Source of the DNA: Nostoc paludosum FACHB-159
GTDB lineage: Bacteria; Cyanobacteriota; Cyanobacteriia; Cyanobacteriales; Nostocaceae
Assembly: GCF_014698835.1 (NCBI RefSeq)
Contig: NZ_JACJTU010000026.1
Span: forward strand, 1 to 64,000
Reading direction: 5' to 3'
DNA: 64,000 nucleotides
The position numbers and the translations under genes are program-made. Each line of letters opens with the position of its first letter. Positions within the stretch are counted from its first letter, which is position 1. The notes beneath the pieces are model-generated. The model saw nothing but the letters and a program-made list of their open reading frames with translations. It was not told where the DNA came from and did not search any database. Of this stretch, positions 1-9,083 are shown piece after piece.

Positions 1-1
1 A

Positions 2-126
2 GGGGAGTGTGGGGAGTGTGGGGAGAGAGGGGAGAGAGGGGAGAGAGGGGAGAGAGGGGAGTGTGGGGAGATGGGGAAAAAGAGAATTTATGCTTCCCTT
101 TCCTCCCACACCTCCCACACCTCCTG
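2..126. repeat. Nonamer STRR with inverted C-rich arm
   Basis: About eight tandem 9-base units of GGGGAGTGT or GGGGAGAGA run from 2 to 76. A C-rich stretch (CTCCCACACC type, about 104-126) follows and is roughly complementary, so the RNA could fold. The same composite (GGGGAGTGT array, CTCCCACAC array, then GCCCCATGCCC) recurs at 17055-17180, so this is a dispersed cassette. It lies just past the 3' end of the minus-strand gene that follows. Confidence 0.85.
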
Positions 127-139
127 CTTGCCCCATGCC

Positions 140-1234
140 CTAAGACAATGCCGTTGCAGGAGTTAAACCAAGTTTAGATAACAGACGGTCAATGTCAAAA
201 TGCTCAACCATCAGCTGGCGAATATACTGAACCTTAATCGGTTCGTGGAGACGGACTTGACCAAAAGTGCGGTCAACAATTTCGACTGTGGTAAGGGTGT
301 CTAAGTCAACAGATAAAATGGGAATTTCTAGTTCTTCAGCACGACTGAGAATGAATGGTGGGGGTGGTAGTTGCCCGGTGAGAATTAAACATTGGGTAGA
401 AGTTTCCAAAGCAGCCTGCTGAATTTCGACGCGATCGCCTCCTGTTACCACTGCCATATTCCGGCGTTTGCGGAAATACTTCACAGCCGAGTTGACATTC
501 ATCGCGCCAATTGCCAGACTTTCCACCAACAAATCTAGGCGATCGTTGCGACACAGAACGTCGGCTTTTAATTGCTTAACGAGTTCGCCAACACTCACAC
601 TCTTGAGTAAATCGCTGTTTGGCAGCATTCCCAGCACTGGAATATCCCGCTGTTCTAAAAATGGGCGTAACACAGTGTCAACCGCTTTTAGTTCTGCCAC
701 AGGGATATCATTGATGACGACACCAATCAAGCGATCGCCCATACGCTCCTTAGCAGCCAATAATGCCTCAATTGAAAGCAACGATTTATAACGGGCTACT
801 AACAGCACACCAGCATCCAATACCTCAGCCACTTGTAGTAAAGATAAGTCAAACAAACTGCCTTCAGACAAATCACCAGGCCCCTCTAGCAACACCAAAT
901 CTCCTGGCAACATTTGCGAATATTGCTGTAATAGCGACTGCTGATAATTTGTTTTGTCCTCCCCACGCAAGCGTTTTTGCACATTTAGTTCATCCAAAGC
1001 CAGCATTGTAGGTGCAACACGGTTTTCGGGCAGATTCAAACTATGAGCGATGAACTGAACATCTTCTTCAATTACAGTTCCGCTAGACGAATTCAAACAT
1101 GTACCGAGCGGTTTACCGTAAGCTATATCCAGTCCTTTTTGCTGTAGCTGATGAGACAAACCCAGAACAGTTGCAGATTTACCGCTGTAAGTCTCGGTTG
1201 ATCCAATCAGCAAATATTTAGGGGATTTGGGCAC
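140..1234 (-). CDS. BioD-like P-loop / DRTGG domain protein (phosphotransacetylase N-terminal family)
   Basis: A 364-aa cytoplasmic protein. The N-terminal half is a dethiobiotin-synthetase-like P-loop domain, with a nucleotide loop at residues 11-20 (GSTETYSGKS) and an EGPGDL segment near residue 117. The second half carries a DRTGG-type domain, with a TGGDRVEIQ segment around residue 265. This is the layout of the N-terminal part of long phosphotransacetylases, but the catalytic PTA domain is absent, so acetyl-phosphate chemistry should not be assumed. Stand-alone proteins of this kind are common in cyanobacteria and a regulatory or nucleotide-sensing role is more likely. It appears monocistronic. 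The family call is firm; the function is unknown. Confidence 0.85.
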   Translation of the reverse strand: MPKSPKYLLIGSTETYSGKSATVLGLSHQLQQKGLDIAYGKPLGTCLNSSSGTVIEEDVQFIAHSLNLPENRVAPTMLALDELNVQKRLRGEDKTNYQQSLLQQYSQMLPGDLVLLEGPGDLSEGSLFDLSLLQVAEVLDAGVLLVARYKSLLSIEALLAAKERMGDRLIGVVINDIPVAELKAVDTVLRPFLEQRDIPVLGMLPNSDLLKSVSVGELVKQLKADVLCRNDRLDLLVESLAIGAMNVNSAVKYFRKRRNMAVVTGGDRVEIQQAALETSTQCLILTGQLPPPPFILSRAEELEIPILSVDLDTLTTVEIVDRTFGQVRLHEPIKVQYIRQLMVEHFDIDRLLSKLGLTPATALS

Positions 1235-2156
1235 ACATGCACTCCTAATTTCAAAAGTCAGAAGAACCCACTAGGTGTTTCCTAATTCTAGTTCGTTCTG
1301 GCAAAAGCCTCTCGCTCCTAGAAACTAGGATTTTTCAGAATATAGCCCTTGGAGCTTGGATGCAATACACAACGATACACAATAGGAAATTATGTGAAGC
1401 GAATTTGAAAAATGATTGTTAGAGGTAAGCATTCCTCTAACCCCACCCTGTTTTGAAAAAATAGTAATTGCTAGGGGGTGTTACCCAATCGCTGCATAAA
1501 TCCAGATGTAGAGACTAGCAATTACAACGTCTCTACAAGGATTTTCATATCATGCACAATCGTTTTCACACATAAAATCAGCAAAGGCTGGTAGTCAATT
1601 ATCTTTGGAAAAATTCTGTGTCTTTATAGCTTGAAAATTCAACCCTCAATTCACTACAAAATTAAGGGTATTTACGGTAAAACTTTTAAATTCAATGTCT
1701 CACTGATGGAAAATACACTTAGGTCAAGTGGGTTTCATGTGCGTAGCCGTAGCCCGTGGAACCCGCATTTCTCCAAGTTTGAAATGCAGAGGGGCACACG
1801 GGCAGAGGGGAAAGAACAAGGCACATTGAACTCTCCTCTGCTCCCCTGCTCAAGGTTTTGAGAGATGTGGTGAGAAATCCGGGGGTAGACATCCCTTGCA
1901 AATGTGAGAATAACGATTAGTTGTTTCTCATAAATATAAACTCATCAATAGTTGATTAATTTTCTAATTTATTGATTAAAAAATTCAGATATTGAAAATA
2001 GAGAACTAAGGCTGAAAAATGGAAAATGGCAGTAAGGAATGCGGAGAGTGGGGGGCACAGGGAGTAGAGGAAGCAGAAAAAGCAGTCCAGACAACCGACA
2101 AATGCCCCATGCCCTATGCCCTATTTAAAAATTTTTAGTTAAGCCACTAGCTTCGG
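1235..2156. other. Gene-free stretch with a dispersed hairpin
   Basis: No convincing gene. Short open frames here have no recognisable domain and overlap low-complexity DNA. At 1507-1537 TGTAGAGAC pairs with GTCTCTACA, a hairpin similar to the one at 44375-44404, so it is a dispersed element. The 2045-2125 part is G-rich and then C-rich (GCCCCATGCCC), again STRR-like. Confidence 0.6.
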
Positions 2157-2657
2157 TTAAATACGAGAGTAGCGGAAACGAAGCCTCAGCAGCCGTAGCC
2201 AACGCATCCAGATTTGTGCAGGTTGTTCAAAAAAGGTAAAAATGTCGCCAAAACCTAAATTCGTTTTGTGATGATGTAACCAGTGTCTCTCTGGAGTAGT
2301 AATAAATAGAATCTGGCATAAAATATTTACAGGCTTTGGAGTTTGCCAACCCAAAACGCTTATGTGTCTCCACCATACGTGAAATTGACCAAGCAGTAGT
2401 CCAACAATAACGCCGATGGGAGAAAAAGACCAGAGAACTACTGCTATGAGTATATAAGGCAAAGCTCCTAAGATCCCATCTAAAAGAACTTGAGGATTGA
2501 AAGTTAATATAGCGTAGTGACGAAAGTCCTTTTTCCAGGAGTGGTGCGTTTTTAAATGAAGGCTACCGAAAACATGCTCTGGTACGTGGTAAAAGAATGT
2601 AGATAGGAAATCGCCAAATAATAGTAATAACCAAGCAACAGCGATAGCCTCAAGCAT
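2157..2657 (-). CDS. Fatty acid hydroxylase / sterol desaturase superfamily membrane protein
   Basis: A 166-aa integral membrane protein with the histidine clusters of the di-iron hydroxylase superfamily: HVPEH at 24-28, HLKTHH at 34-39, then HVWWRH and a late HWLHHH. Hydrophobic spans lie near residues 4-22 and 60-90. The superfamily uses O2 and a di-iron centre to hydroxylate or desaturate lipids or carotenoids. The short length resembles the compact carotenoid-hydroxylase-like members, but the substrate cannot be read from sequence. A GAGGAG ribosome site five bases before the ATG supports the start. No linked pathway genes. Confidence 0.8.
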   Translation of the reverse strand: MLEAIAVAWLLLLFGDFLSTFFYHVPEHVFGSLHLKTHHSWKKDFRHYAILTFNPQVLLDGILGALPYILIAVVLWSFSPIGVIVGLLLGQFHVWWRHISVLGWQTPKPVNILCQILFITTPERHWLHHHKTNLGFGDIFTFFEQPAQIWMRWLRLLRLRFRYSRI

Positions 2658-3566
2658 TTTTACTCCTCAAGTTTAGTAACAAAACTCCACAGAAATTATC
2701 CAAATTTTATGCTGTCTGCGTAGACAGATGGTTTCCCAGTATGCAATAAGTATTTGTGTATCTTATGGGTCTACGCTCTAGTTAATTTGGTTGGCTCAAA
2801 GTGTGTGTAATTTAATAAGTTGCAGTTTCATCAATCTACAATCCTCAACGCACTAAAAAGTCAATGGTAAGAGCTTTGAATTTGGCTTCTACCTTTGCGT
2901 CAATGGAGACAATACATCTACAACCCGATGGGAATACCGTATTTTAGCACGGTTACTAGACAATCTTCTTACTAAGGCATACAGCTTGAGCAAAGATTGA
3001 GTTAAAATTAGTACAAATTTAGGTTAAGACTTGCGTGGACATTTTTGATTGCAAAAAAGTTGTAATTCAGCATCAATTGTGGAACTGGCCACAACGATAA
3101 AACAATCCCTGTCCAAGGAAACTAAGGTTATTGAAATGAGTAAGCAGGTTGACAATCAAATTGCTCCACAACAAAATCTAGGGTATGAATAATTAACTGG
3201 ATACCCCAGTGAGCAGAGTATTTAATACTACTGAAATATTCTATGTAGTAGGCGATCGCCTCTGGCTTTTGTGTCTGGATTTTTAGAACTTACGCACTCA
3301 AGCTCTAAATCTAAATTGTCTTAAGCACTTTGAACAAGCAGCGTTATTTTTTCTACTAAAAGGCGCTAGTTTACAAGCGTGTAAGCCAAAAAAATTAGGT
3401 GATTAAAAATGTGATTGGATGATAAAGTACAACTGCAATATTACAATATTTACAAATTATCCTAATTTTATGGGTATCTTGGCAGATCCAAAATTTAGGT
3501 TACTTTCCAGTCGGAAAGGTAAAATCAGGTTTTGAAGTTATCAATACACGATTTAACTGTTTGAGC
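2658..3566. other. Gene-poor stretch
   Basis: AT-rich DNA between the hydroxylase promoter side and the small RHH gene. I see no open frame with a recognisable product. A HIP1 site lies at about 3251. A possible 18-codon frame starting near 3135 (MSKQVDNQ...) has no supporting context. Confidence 0.5.
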
Positions 3567-3713
3567 ATGAACAAAAAATGGGCGGTCAAGCGAATTACTG
3601 TAAACTTGGCATCTAATGAAGCCAAAAACCTTGAAAAATATTGTGAACAGACCGGTAGGCCAGCAACGGATGTGATTAGAGAACTCATCCGGGCCTTGCC
3701 AGTGATGAAATGA
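3567..3713 (+). CDS. Ribbon-helix-helix (CopG-like) micro-protein, copy 1
   Basis: A 48-codon frame encodes a basic strand (KRITVNLAS) followed by two helices (EAKNLEKYCEQTG and ATDVIRELIRAL). This is the ribbon-helix-helix fold of Arc/MetJ/CopG-type DNA-binding dimers. A closely similar protein is encoded at 4159-4338 on the other strand. Near-identity over the RHH core of two independent frames argues strongly that both are real. Such proteins are often plasmid or toxin-antitoxin regulators, but I see no toxin gene beside it. The frame starts at ATG and has no clear ribosome site. Confidence 0.7.
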   Translation: MNKKWAVKRITVNLASNEAKNLEKYCEQTGRPATDVIRELIRALPVMK

Positions 3714-4158
3714 AAGTAGTTCGCAATTTATTAGTAATGATTGAGAGGTAACAGCTTAGCGATGGCGTGCTGCGCTCGTTAACACTTGGCGCAGTACGCC
3801 TTCACGAAGCTGACTATCCTGTAGACACAAAGAGTACACGCGCCACTAAGTGGAATTTAAGTAAGGAGATTATTACCTTGATAACACTAGTGATTTCAAT
3901 CATTACAAAGGTAATCTTTGTAACGTAAAAAAATGCGGTACGGGTGTCCACAAAATCTTATTCTTTTGGAGTGCCTCTAAACTGAGTTTATTAGGTTTTT
4001 GGAATTCTTCTTACCTTCTGTCCTTTATTTTTATTTGTAAATAAAATGACATAATAATCATTGTTAGATTGCACAATCGGAAGTCAGAGGATGTTTCTCA
4101 AGTTTCACTGTGGATATTCTAAATTCCAAACTTTTGAAACTTAGTATGAAAACTCAGG
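3714..4158. other. Spacer between the two RHH genes
   Basis: No gene found. At 3753-3812 there is a GC-rich block (cgatggcgtgctgcgct... acgccttcacgaagc) of the type dispersed in Nostoc genomes. The rest is AT-rich. Confidence 0.5.
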
Positions 4159-4338
4159 TTATGGTAATGAGCGAATGAGTTCCTCAATCACATCCGTTGC
4201 TGTTTGACCTGTCTGTTCACAATATTTTTCAAGGTTTTCGGCTTCATCTGATGTCAGGTTTATGGTGATTCGTTTGAGCGTCCTTTTTTTTGTGGATGTT
4301 GCTAATCTAGAAAATCTCTCTACAGCAGTATCACTCAT
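4159..4338 (-). CDS. Ribbon-helix-helix (CopG-like) micro-protein, copy 2
   Basis: A 59-aa frame on the minus strand. After an N-terminal tail of about 20 residues it reads KRITINLTSDEAENLEKYC, then EQTGQTATDVIEELIRSLP. This matches the plus-strand protein at 3567-3713 nearly residue for residue in the fold core. The two genes are convergent and about 445 bases apart. The longer N-terminal tail here may be a linker or protein-binding arm. A DNA-binding autoregulator is the family expectation; no partner toxin is evident. Confidence 0.72.
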   Translation of the reverse strand: MSDTAVERFSRLATSTKKRTLKRITINLTSDEAENLEKYCEQTGQTATDVIEELIRSLP

Positions 4339-4780
4339 TGTATTGATAGACTAAATATTTACAAACTTTCTTTATCAAGATTGCCAATTCACAATCGTCT
4401 TTACCAGTGAAAATCGAGATTTTAAGATTGAACTTAAGCTTTATGCCAGAATCAGATTACTGAAGAATTCATGTATTAAGCAACTAACATCACACGTAAT
4501 AAATCTGGCATTACCCAAATCCAACAAGCTTTTAGTTAAACAGATGATGTCAGCAATACCCCAGACGTTACATCGTCTCTCGGCCAATAGATTTTGACTT
4601 ATAGAAACCATTAGATTACCCAATATAGCTTTGATCGGTGAACATTTTGGCGTTAGACTTTTTTAAATCCTCTGCAATACGGGATAATTGCTATGTTATA
4701 AATATTACTCAAATATTTAGAGCAACCTCGTAGATAATTCTTTCTAGTCACAGGTGATTAAGCAAACGGTGAATTAATAC
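4339..4780. other. Upstream region of the STAND gene
   Basis: AT-rich spacer with no supportable gene. A 60-codon minus-strand frame (4441-4623) has no recognisable motif. The promoter of the large gene at 4781 must lie here, but I could not pick convincing -35/-10 boxes. Confidence 0.4.
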
Positions 4781-7700
4781 ATGACTTTACAGAATTGGAG
4801 ACGTAAGCGTGGCGTTGCACTTACTACTAAAGGTTTGCAAAAAATAAAGGAAGCAAAGCATCAGTCAGAAGCAAAGGAAAATTTTGGAAACAGGTACACT
4901 CTCGAAGAAATGAGCGCACGTTCTGGATTATATTCAGGTACGATCTCGAAAGTGTTGAATCGGGAAGGAGGGGTTGACAAACAGACTATTGAGAAGTTGT
5001 TTTCAGCTTTTTCATTAAAAATAGATAAAAGTGACTATTCAAGCTCAAATAGTCGTCTAGATTGGGGAGAAGCTATCTTTACTTCAGTTTTTTATGGACG
5101 TACAGAAGAACTTAGTACGTTAGAACAATGGATTCTTGATGAAGACTGCCGATTAGTGACAGTATTAGGAATAGGAGGTATTGGTAAAACAGCACTGTCT
5201 GTTAAGTTCGCTCAACAAATTCAAGAAAACTTTGAGTATGTGATTTGGCGATCGCTACGAGAAGCCCCACCTGTTAAAGTTATTCTCAATAACTTAATTC
5301 AATTTCTCTCTGACGAACAAGAAACAGAAGCTAATTTACCAGAAAGTTTTAGCGAACGGGTATCGCGCCTACTTGATTATTTACAAAATAATCGTTGTTT
5401 ACTAATACTTGATAATGCAGAATCAATTCTCCGTAGTGGTAGCCGCGCCGGAGTTTATCGAGAAGGATATGAGGAATATGGTGAGCTTTTAAGGCGGGTT
5501 GGAGAAGCAACTCACCAAAGCTGCTTATTGCTCACTAGTCGGGAAAAACCTAAAGAAGTAGCATTGCTGGAAGGAGAAACGCTACCTGTTCGCTCATTAG
5601 CACTCAGTGGTTTAAAAGTAGTTGAAGGGCAAGAAATCTTAAAACTTAAAGGGCTATCTGCGGCAGAGGATAAATTGCAAGTAATGATTGAACGCTATGC
5701 AGGTAATCCATTAGCGTTGAAGATAGTTGCCACCACAATTCAAGATATTTTTGATGGGAATGTAACTGAATTTTTACAACAAGACACTGCTGTTTTTGGC
5801 GACATTCGTGATGTTTTGGAGCAGCAGTTTGAACGCTTGTCTGATTTAGAAAAGGACATCATGTATTGGCTAGCGATTAATCGCGAGCCGATAACACTAA
5901 AAGAATTGCGAGATGATATTATATCACCAATACCACAAGGAAAATTACTAGAAGCTATAGAATCACTGGGAAGGCGATCGCTAATCGAGAAGGCTGCGCC
6001 TACGCTTAGTGAAAAAAGTAGATCGCTTTTTACGCTACAACCTGTAGTTATGGAATATGTGACTACCAGCTTGATAGAACAAGTTTGTGAAGAGATTGTC
6101 TTTGATAAGATTAATTTATTTAAGCGCCATGCTCTAATGAAGGCGACAGGTAAAGATTATGTTAAAGATACTCAAGTTCGTCTCATCATCAAACCAGTTA
6201 TCGATGGTTTATTTCATAGCTTAAGAAGCAAAAAAAATATTGAAAATCAGCTAACTCAAATTCTTGGAACACTGCGAGAAAAATCTCCGTTAGAACCAGG
6301 ATACACGGCTGGCAATATTCTTAATCTGCTTTGTTATCTGAAGACTAATCTAAATGGCTTTGATTTTTCTTATTTGACTGTTTGGCAAGCAGACCTACGT
6401 AACGTAAATTTGCACAATGTAAATTTTGCTTATACCGATTTAGCTAAGTCTGTTTTTGTTGAAACCCTCGGCGGTATTCATTCTGTGGCATTCAGCCCTG
6501 ATGGAAAACTCTTGGCTACAGGGGATACTAATGGTGAGATTCGCCTGTATCAGGTTGCGGATGGAAAACAATTACTTACCGTCAAAGGGCACACAGGTTT
6601 TATCTGGCCAGTGGCTTTTAGTCCTGATGGTCATATTTTTGCTAGTGGCGGTGATGACCAAAAGGTCAAGCTATGGGATACTAATACGGGGCAATGCCTT
6701 GCAAATTTGGAAGGTCATAGTGGTGGGATTTGGTCAATTGCTTTCAGCCCAGACAGTCACTTGCTTGCAAGTAGCAGCGAAGACCATACGGTGAAGCTGT
6801 GGGATACTAGCAGCGAGCAATGCCTTAAAACTCTGCGGGGACATAATAATCGCGTTACATCAGTGGCTTTCAGTACTCAAGGTACTATGCTTGCCAGTGG
6901 CAGCGACGATCAAACTGTGAAGTTGTGGGATACTACCAGCGGCCAATGCCTCAAAAGTATGGGGGTTGATAATAGTGGGAGTAAGTCAGTTGCTTTCAGT
7001 CCCGATTGTCAAACTTTGGCTAGTGGCTGTCATAACCAAACTGTGATCCTATTTGATGTCACAACAGGTCAATGCCTTCAGACTTTGCATGGTCATACTG
7101 ATTGCGTTAATTCTGTTGCTTTCAGTTGTGATGGTCAGATACTAGCAACTAGCAGTGATGACCAAACAGTGAAACTCTGGGATACAAGTACTGGTCGCTG
7201 TCTTAACACTCTACACGGACATAATAGCAGGGTTTGGTCAGTCGCGTTTAGTCCAAAAGGTAAGACGCTGGTAAGTGGCAGCGATGACCAAACGGTGAAA
7301 CTCTGGGATACAAGCACTGGTCAGTGCCTTAAAACTTTACAGGGTTATTGTAATGGTATCTGGTCAGTCACCTTCAGTCCCCAAGGTACTACAATTGCTA
7401 GTGGCAGTAATGACCAAACAGTGAAGCTGTGGGATACTAGTACTGGTCAGTGCCTCAAAACTATGCGTGGACATAGTAATCGGGTCACATCAGTAGCCTT
7501 CAATCTTCAAGGTACTATACTTGCCAGTGGCAGTGAAGACCAAACAGTGAAACTTTGGGATGTTAGCAGTGGCGAATGTTTCAAAATTCTGTTGGGACAT
7601 AGTAATCGAGTCACATCAGTTGCATTCAGTCCCCAAGGTAGTACACTTGCCAGTAGCAGTGAAGACCAAACGGTGAAACTGTGGGATACTAAGACCTGGC

Positions 7701-8326
7701 AATGCATCAAAACCTTACAAGGTCACACTCATTGGGTATGGGCAGTCGCTTTTAGCCGAGACAGTAAGATGCTGTTCAGTGTTAGTAATGACCAAACAGT
7801 AAAGTTGTGGGATGTCAGCACAGGTCGTTGCCTTCAGACTATGTACGGTCATACTGACTGGATTTGGTCAGTCGCCTTAAGTCCTGATGGTAATAAAGTG
7901 GCGAGTGGCAGCTTTGACCAAACAGTGAAACTTTGGGATGTCAGCACAGGCCAATGTATTGGAACTTTATATGGACATACTAGTGGCGTATACACAGTTG
8001 CCTTTCTAGATAATTGCACCCTTGCAACTGGCAGTGGCGATCAAATGATAAAGCTATGGGATCTGAATACAAGCAGTTGCGTAACAACTTTGTTAGCACA
8101 TACCAAGTTAGTTTGGTCAGTCGCTTTTAGTCCCGACGGCCACACCTTGGTTAGTAGTAGTGAAGATGAGACTATTAAGCTTTGGAATGTCAAGACAGGT
8201 GAGTGCCTAAATACTTTAAGAAGCTATGGACGCTACCAAGGGATGAATATTACTAACGCGACAGGTTTAACTGAAGCTCAAAAACTTGCTCTGAAACATT
8301 TAGGAGCAGTTGAGAAACAGGATTAA
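4781..8326 (+). CDS. HTH / NB-ARC STAND ATPase with 14 WD40 repeats
   Basis: An 1181-aa protein. Residues 40-80 look like a helix-turn-helix (LEEMSARSG...ISKVLNREGG). An NB-ARC/AP-ATPase domain follows: FYGRTEE near 104, Walker A GIGGIGKTA at 130-138, Walker B CLLILDNAE at 206-214 and GNPLALKI near 313. A winged-helix region comes next, then a short pentapeptide-like stretch (ADLRNVNLHNVNF) near 540. Fourteen WD40 repeats of about 42 residues run from residue 564 to about 1150, enough for two seven-bladed propellers. STAND proteins are ATP switches that oligomerise when the repeat domain senses a ligand. The repeats are near-identical (DDQTVKLWDTSTGQCLKTL type), implying recent duplication. 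It ends 7 bases before the convergent SDR gene. Ligand and output are unknown; signalling or defence is possible. Confidence 0.9.
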   Translation: MTLQNWRRKRGVALTTKGLQKIKEAKHQSEAKENFGNRYTLEEMSARSGLYSGTISKVLNREGGVDKQTIEKLFSAFSLKIDKSDYSSSNSRLDWGEAIFTSVFYGRTEELSTLEQWILDEDCRLVTVLGIGGIGKTALSVKFAQQIQENFEYVIWRSLREAPPVKVILNNLIQFLSDEQETEANLPESFSERVSRLLDYLQNNRCLLILDNAESILRSGSRAGVYREGYEEYGELLRRVGEATHQSCLLLTSREKPKEVALLEGETLPVRSLALSGLKVVEGQEILKLKGLSAAEDKLQVMIERYAGNPLALKIVATTIQDIFDGNVTEFLQQDTAVFGDIRDVLEQQFERLSDLEKDIMYWLAINREPITLKELRDDIISPIPQGKLLEAIESLGRRSLIEKAAPTLSEKSRSLFTLQPVVMEYVTTSLIEQVCEEIVFDKINLFKRHALMKATGKDYVKDTQVRLIIKPVIDGLFHSLRSKKNIENQLTQILGTLREKSPLEPGYTAGNILNLLCYLKTNLNGFDFSYLTVWQADLRNVNLHNVNFAYTDLAKSVFVETLGGIHSVAFSPDGKLLATGDTNGEIRLYQVADGKQLLTVKGHTGFIWPVAFSPDGHIFASGGDDQKVKLWDTNTGQCLANLEGHSGGIWSIAFSPDSHLLASSSEDHTVKLWDTSSEQCLKTLRGHNNRVTSVAFSTQGTMLASGSDDQTVKLWDTTSGQCLKSMGVDNSGSKSVAFSPDCQTLASGCHNQTVILFDVTTGQCLQTLHGHTDCVNSVAFSCDGQILATSSDDQTVKLWDTSTGRCLNTLHGHNSRVWSVAFSPKGKTLVSGSDDQTVKLWDTSTGQCLKTLQGYCNGIWSVTFSPQGTTIASGSNDQTVKLWDTSTGQCLKTMRGHSNRVTSVAFNLQGTILASGSEDQTVKLWDVSSGECFKILLGHSNRVTSVAFSPQGSTLASSSEDQTVKLWDTKTWQCIKTLQGHTHWVWAVAFSRDSKMLFSVSNDQTVKLWDVSTGRCLQTMYGHTDWIWSVALSPDGNKVASGSFDQTVKLWDVSTGQCIGTLYGHTSGVYTVAFLDNCTLATGSGDQMIKLWDLNTSSCVTTLLAHTKLVWSVAFSPDGHTLVSSSEDETIKLWNVKTGECLNTLRSYGRYQGMNITNATGLTEAQKLALKHLGAVEKQD
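6472..8220 (+). repeat. Fourteen 126-base WD40-coding repeats
   Basis: The DNA repeats with a 126-base period. The segment encoding DQTVKLWDTS is almost unchanged in successive units (for example 7157-7187, 7283-7313 and 7409-7439). Such similarity invites recombination, so copy number probably varies between strains. Confidence 0.85.
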
Positions 8327-8333
8327 ACGACAC

Positions 8334-9083
8334 TTACTGTGCGGTATATCCCCCATCAATTATCATATTATGTCCCGTAACAAAGGAAGCTAGGTCAGAA
8401 CACAACCATACCACAGCTTCTGCAACTTCTTCTGGCTTGCCAATACGTCCTATAGGATGCCCAGCTGCAACTTGAGCAAGTAGGTCTGTGGGCACACTTG
8501 CAAACATATCAGTTTCAATGCTCCCAGGGCTTATAATATTCAGCCGGATGCCAGATTTGGCATATTCTATTGCTGCTGCTCTGGTTAAGGCAATAACTCC
8601 ACCTTTAGTGGCACTGTAGGCGGCAGTACCTGGAGCACCTATCATACCACCAATTGAAGCAACGTTCACAATTGCGCCACCTTTGTGTTTGAGCATTGTA
8701 CTAATCTCGTACTTGAGGCATAGCCACACTCCTTTAAGATTTACATCGAACATTTGGTTCCAGTCTTCTTCTGGCATTTCGATGAGTGGCCCAAAAATTG
8801 CGCGTCCGGCATTGTTACAAGCGCAGTCCAAACCTCCATAAGTATCCACTGTCTTGTTAACTAGCGCCTCCACTTCAGCAGCCTTTGAGACATCGGCTGG
8901 AACAAAAATAGCCTCTCCTCCTGCCTCTTGTATGCGGCGGACAGTCTCCTCTCCCTCAGCAATTCTACGACTGGCAGCTACTACTTTTGCTCCAACGCGT
9001 GCAAATGCGATCGCCGTTGCCCGACCAATACCCGATGAAGCCCCAGTAACTAATGCTACTTTCCCATCAAATTGACCTGTCAT
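8334..9083 (-). CDS. Short-chain dehydrogenase/reductase (classical SDR)
   Basis: A 249-aa Rossmann-fold oxidoreductase. TGASSGIG lies at 13-20, NNAG at 90-93, catalytic Ser143, and Tyr156 with Lys160 in YSATK. An ISPGSIETDM segment and a C-terminal IDGGY, typical of FabG-like and glucose-dehydrogenase-like SDRs, complete it. It is the last gene of a four-gene minus-strand operon; its start overlaps the end of the GDSL gene by 17 bases, implying translational coupling. In that setting it probably reduces a keto group made by the ThDP or KAS III-like enzymes. Cofactor preference and substrate are inference only. Confidence 0.9.
   Translation of the reverse strand: MTGQFDGKVALVTGASSGIGRATAIAFARVGAKVVAASRRIAEGEETVRRIQEAGGEAIFVPADVSKAAEVEALVNKTVDTYGGLDCACNNAGRAIFGPLIEMPEEDWNQMFDVNLKGVWLCLKYEISTMLKHKGGAIVNVASIGGMIGAPGTAAYSATKGGVIALTRAAAIEYAKSGIRLNIISPGSIETDMFASVPTDLLAQVAAGHPIGRIGKPEEVAEAVVWLCSDLASFVTGHNMIIDGGYTAQ

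Noticed and set aside
1631..1861. 76-codon plus-strand frame and the overlapping minus-strand frame
   Set aside because: Crosses low-complexity DNA and has no domain or supporting context.
3135..3191. 18-codon frame MSKQVDNQIAPQQ...
   Set aside because: Too short, no homologue recalled and no clear ribosome site.
4441..4623. 60-codon minus-strand frame upstream of the STAND gene
   Set aside because: No recognisable domain, no ribosome site and AT-rich composition; most likely chance.
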